From NCBI GenBank assembly GCA_002434005.1, contig DJJF01000017.1:10108-49275 (forward strand): DNA of 39,168 nucleotides. The letters run 5' to 3'. The notes under the pieces were generated by a model. The model ran no database searches, was not told the DNA's origin, and saw only the letters and a program-made list of their open reading frames with translations. The position numbers were made by a program, and so were the translations under genes. How positions within the stretch are numbered: the first letter of the stretch is position 1; each line of letters starts with the position of its first letter. Source of the DNA: Candidatus Saccharibacteria bacterium UBA6575. GTDB taxonomy: Bacteria; Patescibacteriota; Saccharimonadia; Saccharimonadales; Saccharimonadaceae. This document shows positions 15,056-22,345 of the stretch, piece after piece.

Positions 15056-16303
15056 CTACTTGTTGCTGGCCACCTGCGGGTCGACCGGTGCAGCCCGGAC
15101 CTCGAAGTCCGGCACCGGATTGCCCGCTGCGTCACGGCCCATCGTCGTCGCGGAGACCGACTGGCCGTCGGACTGCTCGACGAGCAGCGTGACGGTGTCC
15201 CGTCCCGGCTCGTCGCCAGCCCGGTAGCGGACCGTGACGGTGAAGTACCCGTCTGCGTCTACCACCAGGGTGACCGTGCGGTCGCCCACGATGGTGCCCG
15301 TGCCGGCAGCGAACGTTGCCTTGCCGGTGGTGCCCTTGGCGAGCTTGCCGCTGAAGGTCATGTCGCGCTCGTTGTTGACGAGCACGTCGTTGACCGTCGG
15401 GCCGGTTGCCTTCGGGGCCGGGTTGTTCGTCGTGGTCTTCTCACACTCCTGAACGACGGCGGTGAAGCCGGCGGTCAGGTTGATCGGTGCTCCCAGCGAG
15501 AAGGTCCCGCTGTAGAGCCCCGGGGCGAACCCGGAGAAGTTGGCCGATACGGACTGGCCGGCGCCGACCGTGAAGGTCTGCGGCGGCTTGTTGCCCAGGG
15601 TGAACGTGCCGGTGGCGGCCACGGAGTTCGGGTTGACACCCATCACCGTGATCGCACCAGTCTGCTCACCCTGCTTGACGCAGGACTGGGCCGTCGCGCC
15701 GACCGTCGGTGCCGAGTAGGTCACCGTGGGCGGCGGCGGGGGCGGGAGCTGGGCGCAGTCGTTGGCGACCCTGATCTTGAACCTGTCCTTCAGCTTGAGG
15801 TGCGTCCGGGCCCAGGTGTCCACCCGCCCGGAAGCGATGGACTTCGACAATCCGAGCGCACCGACCTTCTGCCTGATGTTGAGGAACAGCCTCAGGCTGC
15901 CCCCGAACCAGTCAGGCGGACACTGCGTCTTGTAGTCGATCTTGAAGTGGATCACGGCCTTGCCCTTGCACTTCGACTTGGGGTCGCGGGGCGGGGCGGG
16001 GCGCTCGATCTTGCCGGCCTCGGTGTCACACCCCATCTTCTTGAGGATCTTGACGTCGAAGCACATCTTGTTGGTCAGCACCGTGATGTTGTTGGTGGTG
16101 GTGTAGGACCCAGGGGTCTTGGCGCACACCCTCTTGGTGCTCTTCTTGCCGCCCTTGTCGGTGGCCTTCTTCGCCACCTGGTCGGAGACCTGGGTGGTCG
16201 AGGAGTTGGCCGACTGGTCGGCGGCACCCGCAGGGGGTGCCACGGACGCGGCGCCGATCAGAAATGCGGCGAGGGCCATGACGACCCTGATGACGATGTT
16301 CAT
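15056..16303 (-). CDS. GC-rich gene for a secreted protein, probably horizontally acquired
   Basis: A 415-residue protein with a clear signal peptide (1-27, hydrophobic MALAAFLIGAASV, cleavage near AGA-AD). A Lys-rich, Cys-containing N-terminal domain (about 45-190) is followed by a Pro linker (PPPPPPTVTY) and two Ig-like beta regions (about 195-290 and 295-410). There is no LPxTG motif or C-terminal membrane helix, so it should be released. Family not recognised. Composition is unlike its neighbours: by hand count 43 of 60 bases in 15121-15180 are G or C, against 29 of 60 in pgk at 22921-22980. A ribosome-binding site GGAG lies 8 nt before the ATG. Its own hairpins and an inverted repeat flank it, suggesting a transferred unit. 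Confidence 0.87.
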   Translation of the reverse strand: MNIVIRVVMALAAFLIGAASVAPPAGAADQSANSSTTQVSDQVAKKATDKGGKKSTKRVCAKTPGSYTTTNNITVLTNKMCFDVKILKKMGCDTEAGKIERPAPPRDPKSKCKGKAVIHFKIDYKTQCPPDWFGGSLRLFLNIRQKVGALGLSKSIASGRVDTWARTHLKLKDRFKIRVANDCAQLPPPPPPTVTYSAPTVGATAQSCVKQGEQTGAITVMGVNPNSVAATGTFTLGNKPPQTFTVGAGQSVSANFSGFAPGLYSGTFSLGAPINLTAGFTAVVQECEKTTTNNPAPKATGPTVNDVLVNNERDMTFSGKLAKGTTGKATFAAGTGTIVGDRTVTLVVDADGYFTVTVRYRAGDEPGRDTVTLLVEQSDGQSVSATTMGRDAAGNPVPDFEVRAAPVDPQVASNK

Positions 16304-16326
16304 GATGGTTTCTCCTGGTAGTGAAC

Positions 16327-16360
16327 GTGGCCACCCATGGCCACAGGATGTGGTGGGTGG
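16327..16360 (-). promoter_or_regulatory. Two mutually exclusive hairpins in the leader of the GC-rich gene
   Basis: GTGGCCA/TGGCCAC (16327-16333 with 16338-16344) and CCACCCA/TGGGTGG (16331-16337 with 16354-16360) are both perfect 7-bp stems and share bases, so only one can form. They sit about 25-55 nt before the start codon. This could be an attenuator-like switch or chance pairing in GC-rich sequence. Confidence 0.35.
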
Positions 16361-16390
16361 ATGTTCGCATCTCCTGAGACCCTAATGAAA

Positions 16391-16443
16391 GGGAGATACG
16401 ACGCACGCTGGCAACGAAAATCATTGGCAGGGTGCGTCGTATC
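16391..16443. repeat. Hairpin at the upstream edge of the GC-rich segment
   Basis: A perfect 13-bp stem (AGATACGACGCAC with its complement) encloses a loop of about 27 nt. Composition changes from GC-rich to AT-rich here. It may be a terminator or a recombination end; it has no U-run on either side. Confidence 0.6.
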
Positions 16444-16761
16444 TAAGCATCAAAGCATATAGTAGTTGGTGTGTCTTGGGTCTTAAAAACCCATGACTAT
16501 CTAGTTCGCGGTTTTACATATGTATTATGTATTTGCCGCTTAAACAAATGACTAGGAATTACCTAGTCGTACTTGGCTAAATTGTTAAACGGCACCTCCT
16601 TTATGGCGAGGTGATGTGTTCAGATGGATTATTGGATATATACCCGCTTTTCCACCGTATCCACCATCTCACTGAGGATGATTACATAATAGCACAAACA
16701 TGATAAAATGTCAACTACTATACAACAATATAGCTTATGCTTAATAAAAATTGTGAAATAT
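16444..16761. other. AT-rich intergenic region with several small dyads, no gene seen
   Basis: There is no credible open reading frame. It holds the right arm of the 17-bp inverted repeat, a perfect 7-bp dyad GACTAGG-aatta-CCTAGTC (16550-16568) and a 6-bp dyad CACCTC/GAGGTG near 16595-16612. A small structured RNA is possible, but I see no known family. Confidence 0.5.
16493..16509 (+). repeat. Right arm of the 17-bp inverted repeat
   Basis: ATGACTATCTAGTTCGC on the plus strand, the exact inverse of 14955-14971. The two arms bracket about 1.5 kb containing the GC-rich secreted-protein gene and its hairpins. Confidence 0.75.
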
Positions 16762-16791
16762 ATTACACCCCTCATCTGAAAGGGGTGTAAT
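16762..16791 (-). terminator. Rho-independent terminator of the MPKTG protein gene
   Basis: A perfect 11-bp stem (ATTACACCCCT with its complement) with an 8-nt loop follows the stop of the 16809 gene by 17 nt on the minus strand; ATATTTC and an A/T-rich run follow. Confidence 0.8.
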
Positions 16792-16808
16792 GGAGATTAA
16801 GTTAGGAT

Positions 16809-18209
16809 TTACGACATTTGGCGACGACTGGCAATATAGTAAGCACTCGCACCTGCCAAGCTCATTGCGCCAACGATTGACAATACAGTTTCTGTTGGGC
16901 CAGTTTTAGGCATCTCGGTTGGCGTTACTTGATCTTTACAGTCATCTAAGTTTGTAGAGTAAATCGTTGGATTAGCCTTTACATCAGCTTCGTTAACCAT
17001 GCGTACAGCTTTCTCGTTAATTACGCACGCTTCGATCTGCCCAGGCACTGGAGTAGGTGGAACTTCAACTTCAGCGGTGTCACATTTGTCAGGGCTTCCT
17101 GGTACGCTCGGTGCGTCTACACATGCTGTATTAGGAATTCGTCCAGCTTGTTCGCTAGGAACCTTTGCCTTAACAGTGAACATACGACTTTCGTTCTTAA
17201 GAAGCTTTAAGCCAGTTACCGTGAGCTTATTATCTTTAATCGTTGCTCCAGTAGGCGGTTCGACGCTAATGAGAGTGATTCGACTATCTGGAGTATCGGT
17301 AACCGTAACGCCGTCTAGATCGGTGCTTCCAGTATTTGTGACGGTTACAAGGTAGTTGAATTCGACATCCTTGTTAACAAGCGCATATTTTTGACCCTCT
17401 TTGATAACGGATTTTGTAATCGTAACACCAGGAGTCGATGTAGTTGGTGGAGGTGTGACCGTGAAAGTGGTTTTACATTCAGCACCGCTTTTAGCACCTT
17501 CACTCGTGTTTACAGTTACAGCAACGCTGTAGTCGCCTGGACCAAGGTCTTGGTATACAACTGATTGAGTCGTATTACCTGATTCGTAGGTTTTATCAAA
17601 AATCGTTTTACCAGCCTGGGTAACTTTAAATGCATAACTCTTAATAGTTGCACCGTTTTTTGCAGTGGCTGTAGCGGTTACCATAAATTTATTACGTACA
17701 TCTTGCATAGATGCGATGACATTTACACAAGCTGCTTCTGGCTTTGGTTGGTTTTCGCCGCAGCCCTTGATCTTGCCATGTCCGTAGGCGAGAACTGGCT
17801 GGACATTGTTCGTACCGTACGTCAAGTCAATTTGGTAAAAACAACCTTTTTTCTCAGTGCTAGATGAAGGTAGGTCGACAGTGATTTTGTGATCGCCCTT
17901 GGTAAGTACCTTTGTTTTACGGTCAAAGAGCACTTGTTTTTCGTAAGGAGTTCCATCCATCGAAGGTGCATAGAACGAGTTACCAGAAACTTGTACTTTA
18001 CAATTCTCTGATCCCTTCACGGTAAAGTCCACGGTTGCTTTATTATCAGCTACAGCAAAGGCACTATCTCGCTGACCTTTTATGTCAATACTACAGCGAG
18101 GCGCATCGCCAACTTGGCCAGGTTCGGCCGCCAGTGTCTGCAGCTGTGTAACACCTACGGTTGCCATGGCAATAAGAGCCACACCAAATGTTACTAGTTT
18201 TGTTTTCAT
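16809..18209 (-). CDS. MPKTG surface protein with PKD-like and DUF11-like domains
   Basis: A 466-residue exported protein. The order is: signal peptide (1-28, to LAAEPG), a Cys-containing beta domain (about 30-150), a PKD-like Ig domain (about 155-255), a DUF11-like beta domain beginning TPGVTITKSVIKEGQKY (about 258-385), one degenerate Cys-bracketed repeat (about 390-425, from EACVINEK to NLDDCKD) related to those of the 13815 protein, then MPKTG, a membrane helix and tail ASRRQMS. This is a sortase-type surface anchor. The start is the Met of MKTKLVTFG, with GGAGGT 7 nt upstream; the frame stays open further but gives no signal peptide. It has a near-consensus promoter. Confidence 0.9.
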   Translation of the reverse strand: MKTKLVTFGVALIAMATVGVTQLQTLAAEPGQVGDAPRCSIDIKGQRDSAFAVADNKATVDFTVKGSENCKVQVSGNSFYAPSMDGTPYEKQVLFDRKTKVLTKGDHKITVDLPSSSTEKKGCFYQIDLTYGTNNVQPVLAYGHGKIKGCGENQPKPEAACVNVIASMQDVRNKFMVTATATAKNGATIKSYAFKVTQAGKTIFDKTYESGNTTQSVVYQDLGPGDYSVAVTVNTSEGAKSGAECKTTFTVTPPPTTSTPGVTITKSVIKEGQKYALVNKDVEFNYLVTVTNTGSTDLDGVTVTDTPDSRITLISVEPPTGATIKDNKLTVTGLKLLKNESRMFTVKAKVPSEQAGRIPNTACVDAPSVPGSPDKCDTAEVEVPPTPVPGQIEACVINEKAVRMVNEADVKANPTIYSTNLDDCKDQVTPTEMPKTGPTETVLSIVGAMSLAGASAYYIASRRQMS

Positions 18210-18292
18210 TACCAGACCTCCTCGCATGGTTAGTAATAGTTGCTTATGTAAGCGGCCCCACCAACCGAAACACCAGTAATGTACTAAGGTGA

Positions 18293-18322
18293 AATGTAGC
18301 ATAATAAGAGGTAGGCTGTCAA
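18293..18322 (-). promoter_or_regulatory. Strong sigma70-type promoter of the MPKTG gene
   Basis: On the minus strand a consensus TTGACA (18322-18317), an 18-bp spacer and TACATT (18298-18293) preceded by TGC. The 5' leader is about 75 nt and ends in a good ribosome-binding site. Confidence 0.72.
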
Positions 18323-18403
18323 TTTTCTACTAATTATTGTCTAATACGCATAAGCAGTATTTCGTAAGTGTGATTACGCCTTTTCAAGAGGTGGAATATT
18401 TGG

Positions 18404-18433
18404 TACAATCTACCGAGGTAGTTTAGGTATACT
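18404..18433 (+). promoter_or_regulatory. Promoter boxes of tRNA-Glu
   Basis: TTTTCA (18381-18386), a 17-bp spacer and TGG-TACAAT (18404-18409) make one candidate; TATACT at 18428-18433, 20 nt before the tRNA, is a second. Confidence 0.45.
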
Positions 18434-18453
18434 AAGCGCAAGACTCATTATCT

Positions 18454-18528
18454 GGTCTCATCGTCTAACGGTTAGGACACCAGGTTTTCATCCTGGCAAT
18501 CGGAGTTCGATTCTCCGTGAGATCACCA
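18454..18528 (+). tRNA. tRNA-Glu (UUC anticodon)
   Basis: A complete cloverleaf: acceptor GGTCTCA with TGAGATC (one G-U pair), D arm GTCT/GGAC, anticodon stem CCAGG/CCTGG with loop TTTTCAT (anticodon TTC), T arm CGGAG/CTCCG with loop TTCGATT, discriminator A and encoded CCA. Confidence 0.97.
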
Positions 18529-18565
18529 TGAAAAGAACGTCACAACAGTGGCGTTTTTTTCATGG
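18526..18565 (+). terminator. tRNA-Glu terminator starting within the CCA
   Basis: The stem begins CCATGAAAA at the tRNA CCA end, pairs with TTTTCATGG, and has an inner stem ACGTCAC/GTGGCGT with loop AACA and a T-run of 7. Confidence 0.85.
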
Positions 18566-18573
18566 GATATAAA

Positions 18574-18630
18574 ACATGCGGTACTACGGACCCCCCACTT
18601 GGGTCCGTAGTACCGCGAGGTACCGCATGT
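18574..18630 (-). terminator. GC-rich terminator of the protease gene with an alternative outer pairing
   Basis: A perfect 16-bp stem (GCGGTACTACGGACCC with its complement, 18578-18593 and 18601-18616) closes a 7-nt loop. The outer ACATGCGGTAC (18574-18584) can instead pair with GTACCGCATGT (18620-18630). On the minus strand it follows the protease stop by about 10 nt and ends in GTTTTAT. Confidence 0.82.
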
Positions 18631-18640
18631 GAGCCGCCCT

Positions 18641-19768
18641 TCAGGCTTGGGGCGGTCCGGCTGCTTCCTGGGGTGTGCTGGATGGCGTTGCCTTGGTGCC
18701 AGCCGGACGCCTTCTGACCATCACCACGAGCACGACGATGACGAGTAGAAGCACAGCCGCCAGACCGACCAGGCCGTAGAGCATCATGTTCGAGCCGCCG
18801 CCGGATTCCTTGGACGCCGAAGGCTTCGGTGTGTCGACCGACGTGTCTTCGGTCTCCTCGGCAACCGGAGTTGTGGTCTCAGAGGGTACGGTGACCACCG
18901 CAGGTGTGACGCCGTTGCTGACCAAGAACCGACGGAGTGTCTCCGTGTCGGTCACGAAGTTGAACGGCTGCGACTCGTCCACGACTCGGAAGGAGTTGAC
19001 TCCGATCACCGCACCGTTCTCGTCGATGGTTGGGCCGCCGGACATGCCGAACGTCACCGGAGCATCGATCTCGACTGTCGGTACACCGTTGTCGGTGAAC
19101 TGCTGCGAACTGACGGTGCCCTCCTTGAAAGAGGCTCGCTGGCGACTGATGTCGGAAACGTCGCCGACCGCGCCTGCGAATCCAACTGCGGTGACGTCGC
19201 TGCCGACTGCAGCCTCGGCTGCCGCCAGCGGTACACCGACCGAGTTGACGCCAGCCACCCGGAGTAGGGCGTTGTCGCCGTTGTCGAAGCGCTGGAACTT
19301 GACCACCTGGGCCGTGACGCCGTCGTCATCGAGTGCTGCATCGACCACGCCCTGGGGTTGACCGACGATCACCTTGCGCGTCCAGTGACCTTTGCGGATC
19401 TGCCAGTCCTCCTGGGCGTACCCGCGCAGCTTGTTGCTGTAGCCGAACTCATCGACCAGGTTGTCGATCAGGTCGGCTCGCACGGCGTCGTCCATCTCGA
19501 GACAGTGGCCTGCCGTGACGATGTCACCGCTCTCACTGACGAACCAGCCAGAGCAGTTGTAGACCACCTCAGAAGTTTCCTGGTAGTAGCCGGCGATGTC
19601 ATCGTCGAACCAGTAGCCAGGAGCCCAGATCTCAGCTTCGTACTGAATGTCGACCCAGACCATCGATCGCTCGATCGCATCCGAGTCGTAGTCAGCCGCT
19701 TGAGACGGCGACGACATGATGCTGTTCATTCCGAAGAGCATCATGAGAAAGAGCAGTAAGCGTCTCAT
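18641..19768 (-). CDS. GC-rich gene for a trypsin-like serine protease with C-terminal membrane anchor
   Basis: 375 residues. Signal peptide 1-24 (ending SQA), a chymotrypsin-fold S1-type domain (about 30-285), a Thr/Glu/Pro/Ser linker (290-325), one membrane helix (329-350) and the tail VRRRPAG. The triad is visible: H88 in TAGHC, D165 in GDNALL, S243 in GMSGGP; C72 and C89 probably pair. It should be anchored with the protease outside the cell. Composition is again high in GC (39 of 60 in 19261-19320), unlike the flanking tRNA-Glu and GH5 gene, and it carries its own strong hairpin terminator. Proteases of this layout are common in Actinobacteria; a donor from that phylum is inference. No clear ribosome-binding site precedes the ATG. 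Confidence 0.9.
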   Translation of the reverse strand: MRRLLLFLMMLFGMNSIMSSPSQAADYDSDAIERSMVWVDIQYEAEIWAPGYWFDDDIAGYYQETSEVVYNCSGWFVSESGDIVTAGHCLEMDDAVRADLIDNLVDEFGYSNKLRGYAQEDWQIRKGHWTRKVIVGQPQGVVDAALDDDGVTAQVVKFQRFDNGDNALLRVAGVNSVGVPLAAAEAAVGSDVTAVGFAGAVGDVSDISRQRASFKEGTVSSQQFTDNGVPTVEIDAPVTFGMSGGPTIDENGAVIGVNSFRVVDESQPFNFVTDTETLRRFLVSNGVTPAVVTVPSETTTPVAEETEDTSVDTPKPSASKESGGGSNMMLYGLVGLAAVLLLVIVVLVVMVRRRPAGTKATPSSTPQEAAGPPQA

Positions 19769-19880
19769 GACTCACATCCCAATTTTTGTTGAGGTACTTC
19801 CACGTCCCATGACGTTACAAACAATGTTGCATAATATAGATTTTTATACAATAGCTGCCTTACGTTAATCTATTAGCGTC

Positions 19881-19886
19881 TATAAT
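19881..19886 (+). promoter_or_regulatory. Leaderless -10 box of the GH5 gene
   Basis: A consensus TATAAT ends 6 nt before the ATG at 19893; no ribosome-binding site is present. Confidence 0.6.
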
Positions 19887-19892
19887 CAGAGT

Positions 19893-20888
19893 ATGAGAGT
19901 ACCCGCATGCAATGGTGTAAATCTGGGTGGCTGGTTTGTAATTGAAAAATGGATCACGCCTTCACTTTTTGAAGGCATCAAAGCTTCGAATGAATTCGAG
20001 CTCTCGCGCACGAAAAAGGGCAGAGAACGGATCAAGCAACATCACGAGAAATTTATTCAACTGTCCGACCTAAAGTGGCTTCGAGAGAATGGTATCGAAA
20101 TAGTTCGGGTGCCCGTCGGGTATTGGATACTGGGTGGTGATGAGCGATATGTCGAAGCCACAGAACGGCTTGATTGGTTTATGCAGACTTCCCTATCGCT
20201 CGGCCTTAAAGTGTTGCTGGATTTACACGCGGCTCCTGGTGCACAAAATCGGGCGGAGCACAGTGGAAGTGGAAATACAGCAGCAAATAAACATTCAACT
20301 AAATGGTTAAATGACAATCAATCACAAGATAGAACGATAGAATGGCTTTGTGCGCTTGCGGAGCGGTATCATGACTTCCCTAATCTTTGGGGTATCCAGC
20401 TACTCAATGAGCCTGCCGTTGACCTCCTCGGTATTAAGCTCGCCCGCTTTTACCGGCGTGCGTATAAAGCAGTAGTACAGTTTGCGCGACCTGGTACCTA
20501 TATTGTGTTCTCAGACGGTTACGCCCCCTTACGTCTTACGAACTGTATGTGGCTACACGAGCAACCAAGTTTTCCCGTTGCCATGGATTGTCATATCTAC
20601 CAGGTGTTTGGCAGCCGAAATAAAAAGCGAAGCTTCAATAGCCATATTCGAAGATTGCGATTTACGAGATTATTCCTCGAATTCTTTTCCCTCTTCCAAC
20701 CAATACTGGTTGGCGAGTGGAGTGCAATGCTGCCTCACTCAAGTAGTTCGGAGCGAACACGTGAGTATGCATTAGCGCAAAAAAGTGCATTTAGAGCAAC
20801 GCTCGCACATATGTATTGGAACTACAAGACTGAGGCTGCTGGTCGGTGGAACTTTCGTGATCAAGCTGAGAAGGGGCTGATACAATAA
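19893..20888 (+). CDS. GH5 exo-beta-1,3-glucanase-like glycoside hydrolase
   Basis: A 331-residue TIM-barrel enzyme. The opening GVNLGGWFVIEKWITPSLFE is the hallmark of EXG1-type GH5 enzymes, which are best known from yeasts and fungi and cleave beta-1,3-glucan. The acid/base Glu is in QLLNEPA (E173) and the nucleophile Glu in VGEWSAM (E275); the ending YWNYKTEAAGRWNF also matches the group. It is shorter than fungal members (about 400) and lacks a signal peptide, so as read it is cytoplasmic or released by an unknown route. The start is supported by TATAAT 6 nt upstream. The pyk promoter is embedded in its 3' end. Family is firm; substrate is inferred. Confidence 0.88.
   Translation: MRVPACNGVNLGGWFVIEKWITPSLFEGIKASNEFELSRTKKGRERIKQHHEKFIQLSDLKWLRENGIEIVRVPVGYWILGGDERYVEATERLDWFMQTSLSLGLKVLLDLHAAPGAQNRAEHSGSGNTAANKHSTKWLNDNQSQDRTIEWLCALAERYHDFPNLWGIQLLNEPAVDLLGIKLARFYRRAYKAVVQFARPGTYIVFSDGYAPLRLTNCMWLHEQPSFPVAMDCHIYQVFGSRNKKRSFNSHIRRLRFTRLFLEFFSLFQPILVGEWSAMLPHSSSSERTREYALAQKSAFRATLAHMYWNYKTEAAGRWNFRDQAEKGLIQ
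20881..20886 (+). promoter_or_regulatory. Leaderless extended -10 box of pyk
   Basis: TGA-TACAAT ends 7 nt before the ATG at 20894 and overlaps the last codons of the GH5 gene. Confidence 0.6.
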
Positions 20889-20893
20889 GGGTA

Positions 20894-22321
20894 ATGAGTG
20901 TAATTTTTAAACGAACAAAGATATTAGCAACAGTTGGTCCAGCGGTCGACTCCTACGAGCAAATCGAAGAGATGGCTCGAGCTGGCGTTAACGGATTCCG
21001 GCTTAATTTTTCGCATGCCGATCATGATCATGTTGATCAACAAATAGAGTGGATCAGGCGCGCTGGCGAGGCGGTTGGTAAGCCAGTAGCCATTCTGCAG
21101 GACTTACAGGGACCAAAAGTCCGACTTGGCGCACTAAATGCGACTGAGATTCCAGTGCGCACCGGTGACAATCTGACACTAGATTATTCATATGAACATG
21201 AAGACGGCTTGACACTCCCCGTGCAGTACAACCTGGCAGAGAAGGTGCAAGTAGGACAACCACTCTATTTGTTTGACGGCAAAGTTCGCACCCGTGTGAC
21301 TGATATACCTAGCGATACAGCAGTGACAGTAGAAGTCGAAAACGACGGCGTACTGATGAGCAAAAAAGGCATCAATCTACCTGAAACAGACTTTGGCGGC
21401 GATATTATTACGCCAAAAGATGAACGCGACATTGAGTTTGGAGCCAGCCGCGATATAGACTACGTTGCGCTCAGCTTTGTCCAGTCTGCCGAAGACATTA
21501 ATAATCTGCGTCAGATGCTGGTAGCGCGGGAATCGACCGCACATATAATCGCCAAGGTTGAAACCAAAGCAGCAATCGAACCGTCAACCCTGGAAGAGAT
21601 TGTTAAGGCAAGTGACGGAGTCATGGTAGCCCGAGGCGACCTTGCAGTCGAAGTTGGACCTGAGGTTGTACCGGTAGTACAACGAAAGATCATTGCATTA
21701 TGTCGAAAGCATGGAAAACTAAGCATTATTGCGACGCAGATGATGGCGAGTATGGTAGATAATCCCGAGCCGACCCGTGCCGAAGTGAGCGATGTTGCCA
21801 GCGCGGTCATTTTAGGGGCAGATACGGTAATGCTGAGTGATGAGACTGCCATGGGAAAATACCCACTTGAAACGATTGCTGCTATGAAGCGAGTGATTCT
21901 ATACACCCAAGAAAATACCGCGCCTGCACAACTTGGGGATGTGCTTACAGGGCAAGACACGCTTCAGCGCACCGCCATTGGGTCAGCAGCGGTTAAGCTC
22001 GCCGAACACCTAAAAGTCCATGCTATTATTGCCGAGACAAAATCGGGTGCGACGGCTGATGATATCGCAGCGTTTCGGCCGAATCTGCCTATCGTGAGTG
22101 TCACTAGCGAGCCGCGTACCGCACAGCAGTTAGCGCTGGCGTATGCGAACAAGAGCTTCGTTCGGCCTGACGGTGAAAAGGCCGGGCTCGATATTGCACG
22201 TGAGTTGAAAGATGAGCAGTTTTTTGGAGACATTGAACATGCGCGAGTTGTTATTGTGAGTGGACGCCAACCGGGTATGATCGGAGCGACCGATACCATA
22301 CGTGTTCGTGTGCTAGAATAG
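20894..22321 (+). CDS. pyk: Pyruvate kinase
   Basis: The last step of glycolysis: PEP plus ADP to pyruvate plus ATP. The 475 residues show the N-terminal KRTKILATVGPA, the FRLNFSHAD substrate block, QDLQGPKVRLG, the active-site IIAKVETKAA lysine/glutamate region, GVMVARGDLAVEV and ATQMMASM. The C-terminal allosteric domain is present. It leads the run pyk-pgk-tpiA, all rightward, which supplies ATP in a genome type with little respiration. A TAGAAT box near its end may serve pgk. Confidence 0.96.
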   Translation: MSVIFKRTKILATVGPAVDSYEQIEEMARAGVNGFRLNFSHADHDHVDQQIEWIRRAGEAVGKPVAILQDLQGPKVRLGALNATEIPVRTGDNLTLDYSYEHEDGLTLPVQYNLAEKVQVGQPLYLFDGKVRTRVTDIPSDTAVTVEVENDGVLMSKKGINLPETDFGGDIITPKDERDIEFGASRDIDYVALSFVQSAEDINNLRQMLVARESTAHIIAKVETKAAIEPSTLEEIVKASDGVMVARGDLAVEVGPEVVPVVQRKIIALCRKHGKLSIIATQMMASMVDNPEPTRAEVSDVASAVILGADTVMLSDETAMGKYPLETIAAMKRVILYTQENTAPAQLGDVLTGQDTLQRTAIGSAAVKLAEHLKVHAIIAETKSGATADDIAAFRPNLPIVSVTSEPRTAQQLALAYANKSFVRPDGEKAGLDIARELKDEQFFGDIEHARVVIVSGRQPGMIGATDTIRVRVLE

Positions 22322-22345
22322 CGATAACATAAAGGTGGGTAGTAA

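Noticed and set aside
15800..16424. Long open frames antisense and out of frame to the GC-rich secreted gene
   Set aside because: GC-rich coding sequence has few stops in other frames. These lack signal peptides, ribosome-binding sites and sensible composition (runs of Arg, Gly, His, Gln).
14940..16520. A complete insertion sequence
   Set aside because: An inverted repeat is present but no transposase, and no target-site duplication could be recognised. Called a repeat-bracketed segment only.
13815..18209. A sortase gene to go with the LPxTG proteins
   Set aside because: No protein with a sortase TLxTC motif was found in the window; it must lie elsewhere.
18786..19759. Open frames on the plus strand across the protease gene
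   Set aside because: Shadows of the protease, whose catalytic triad and domain order are clear on the minus strand.
15056..19768. Assembly chimera or contamination as the cause of the GC-rich genes
   Set aside because: Two separate short segments have sharp edges inside otherwise consistent sequence with native genes between them, which is unlikely for misassembly. Not fully excluded without reads.
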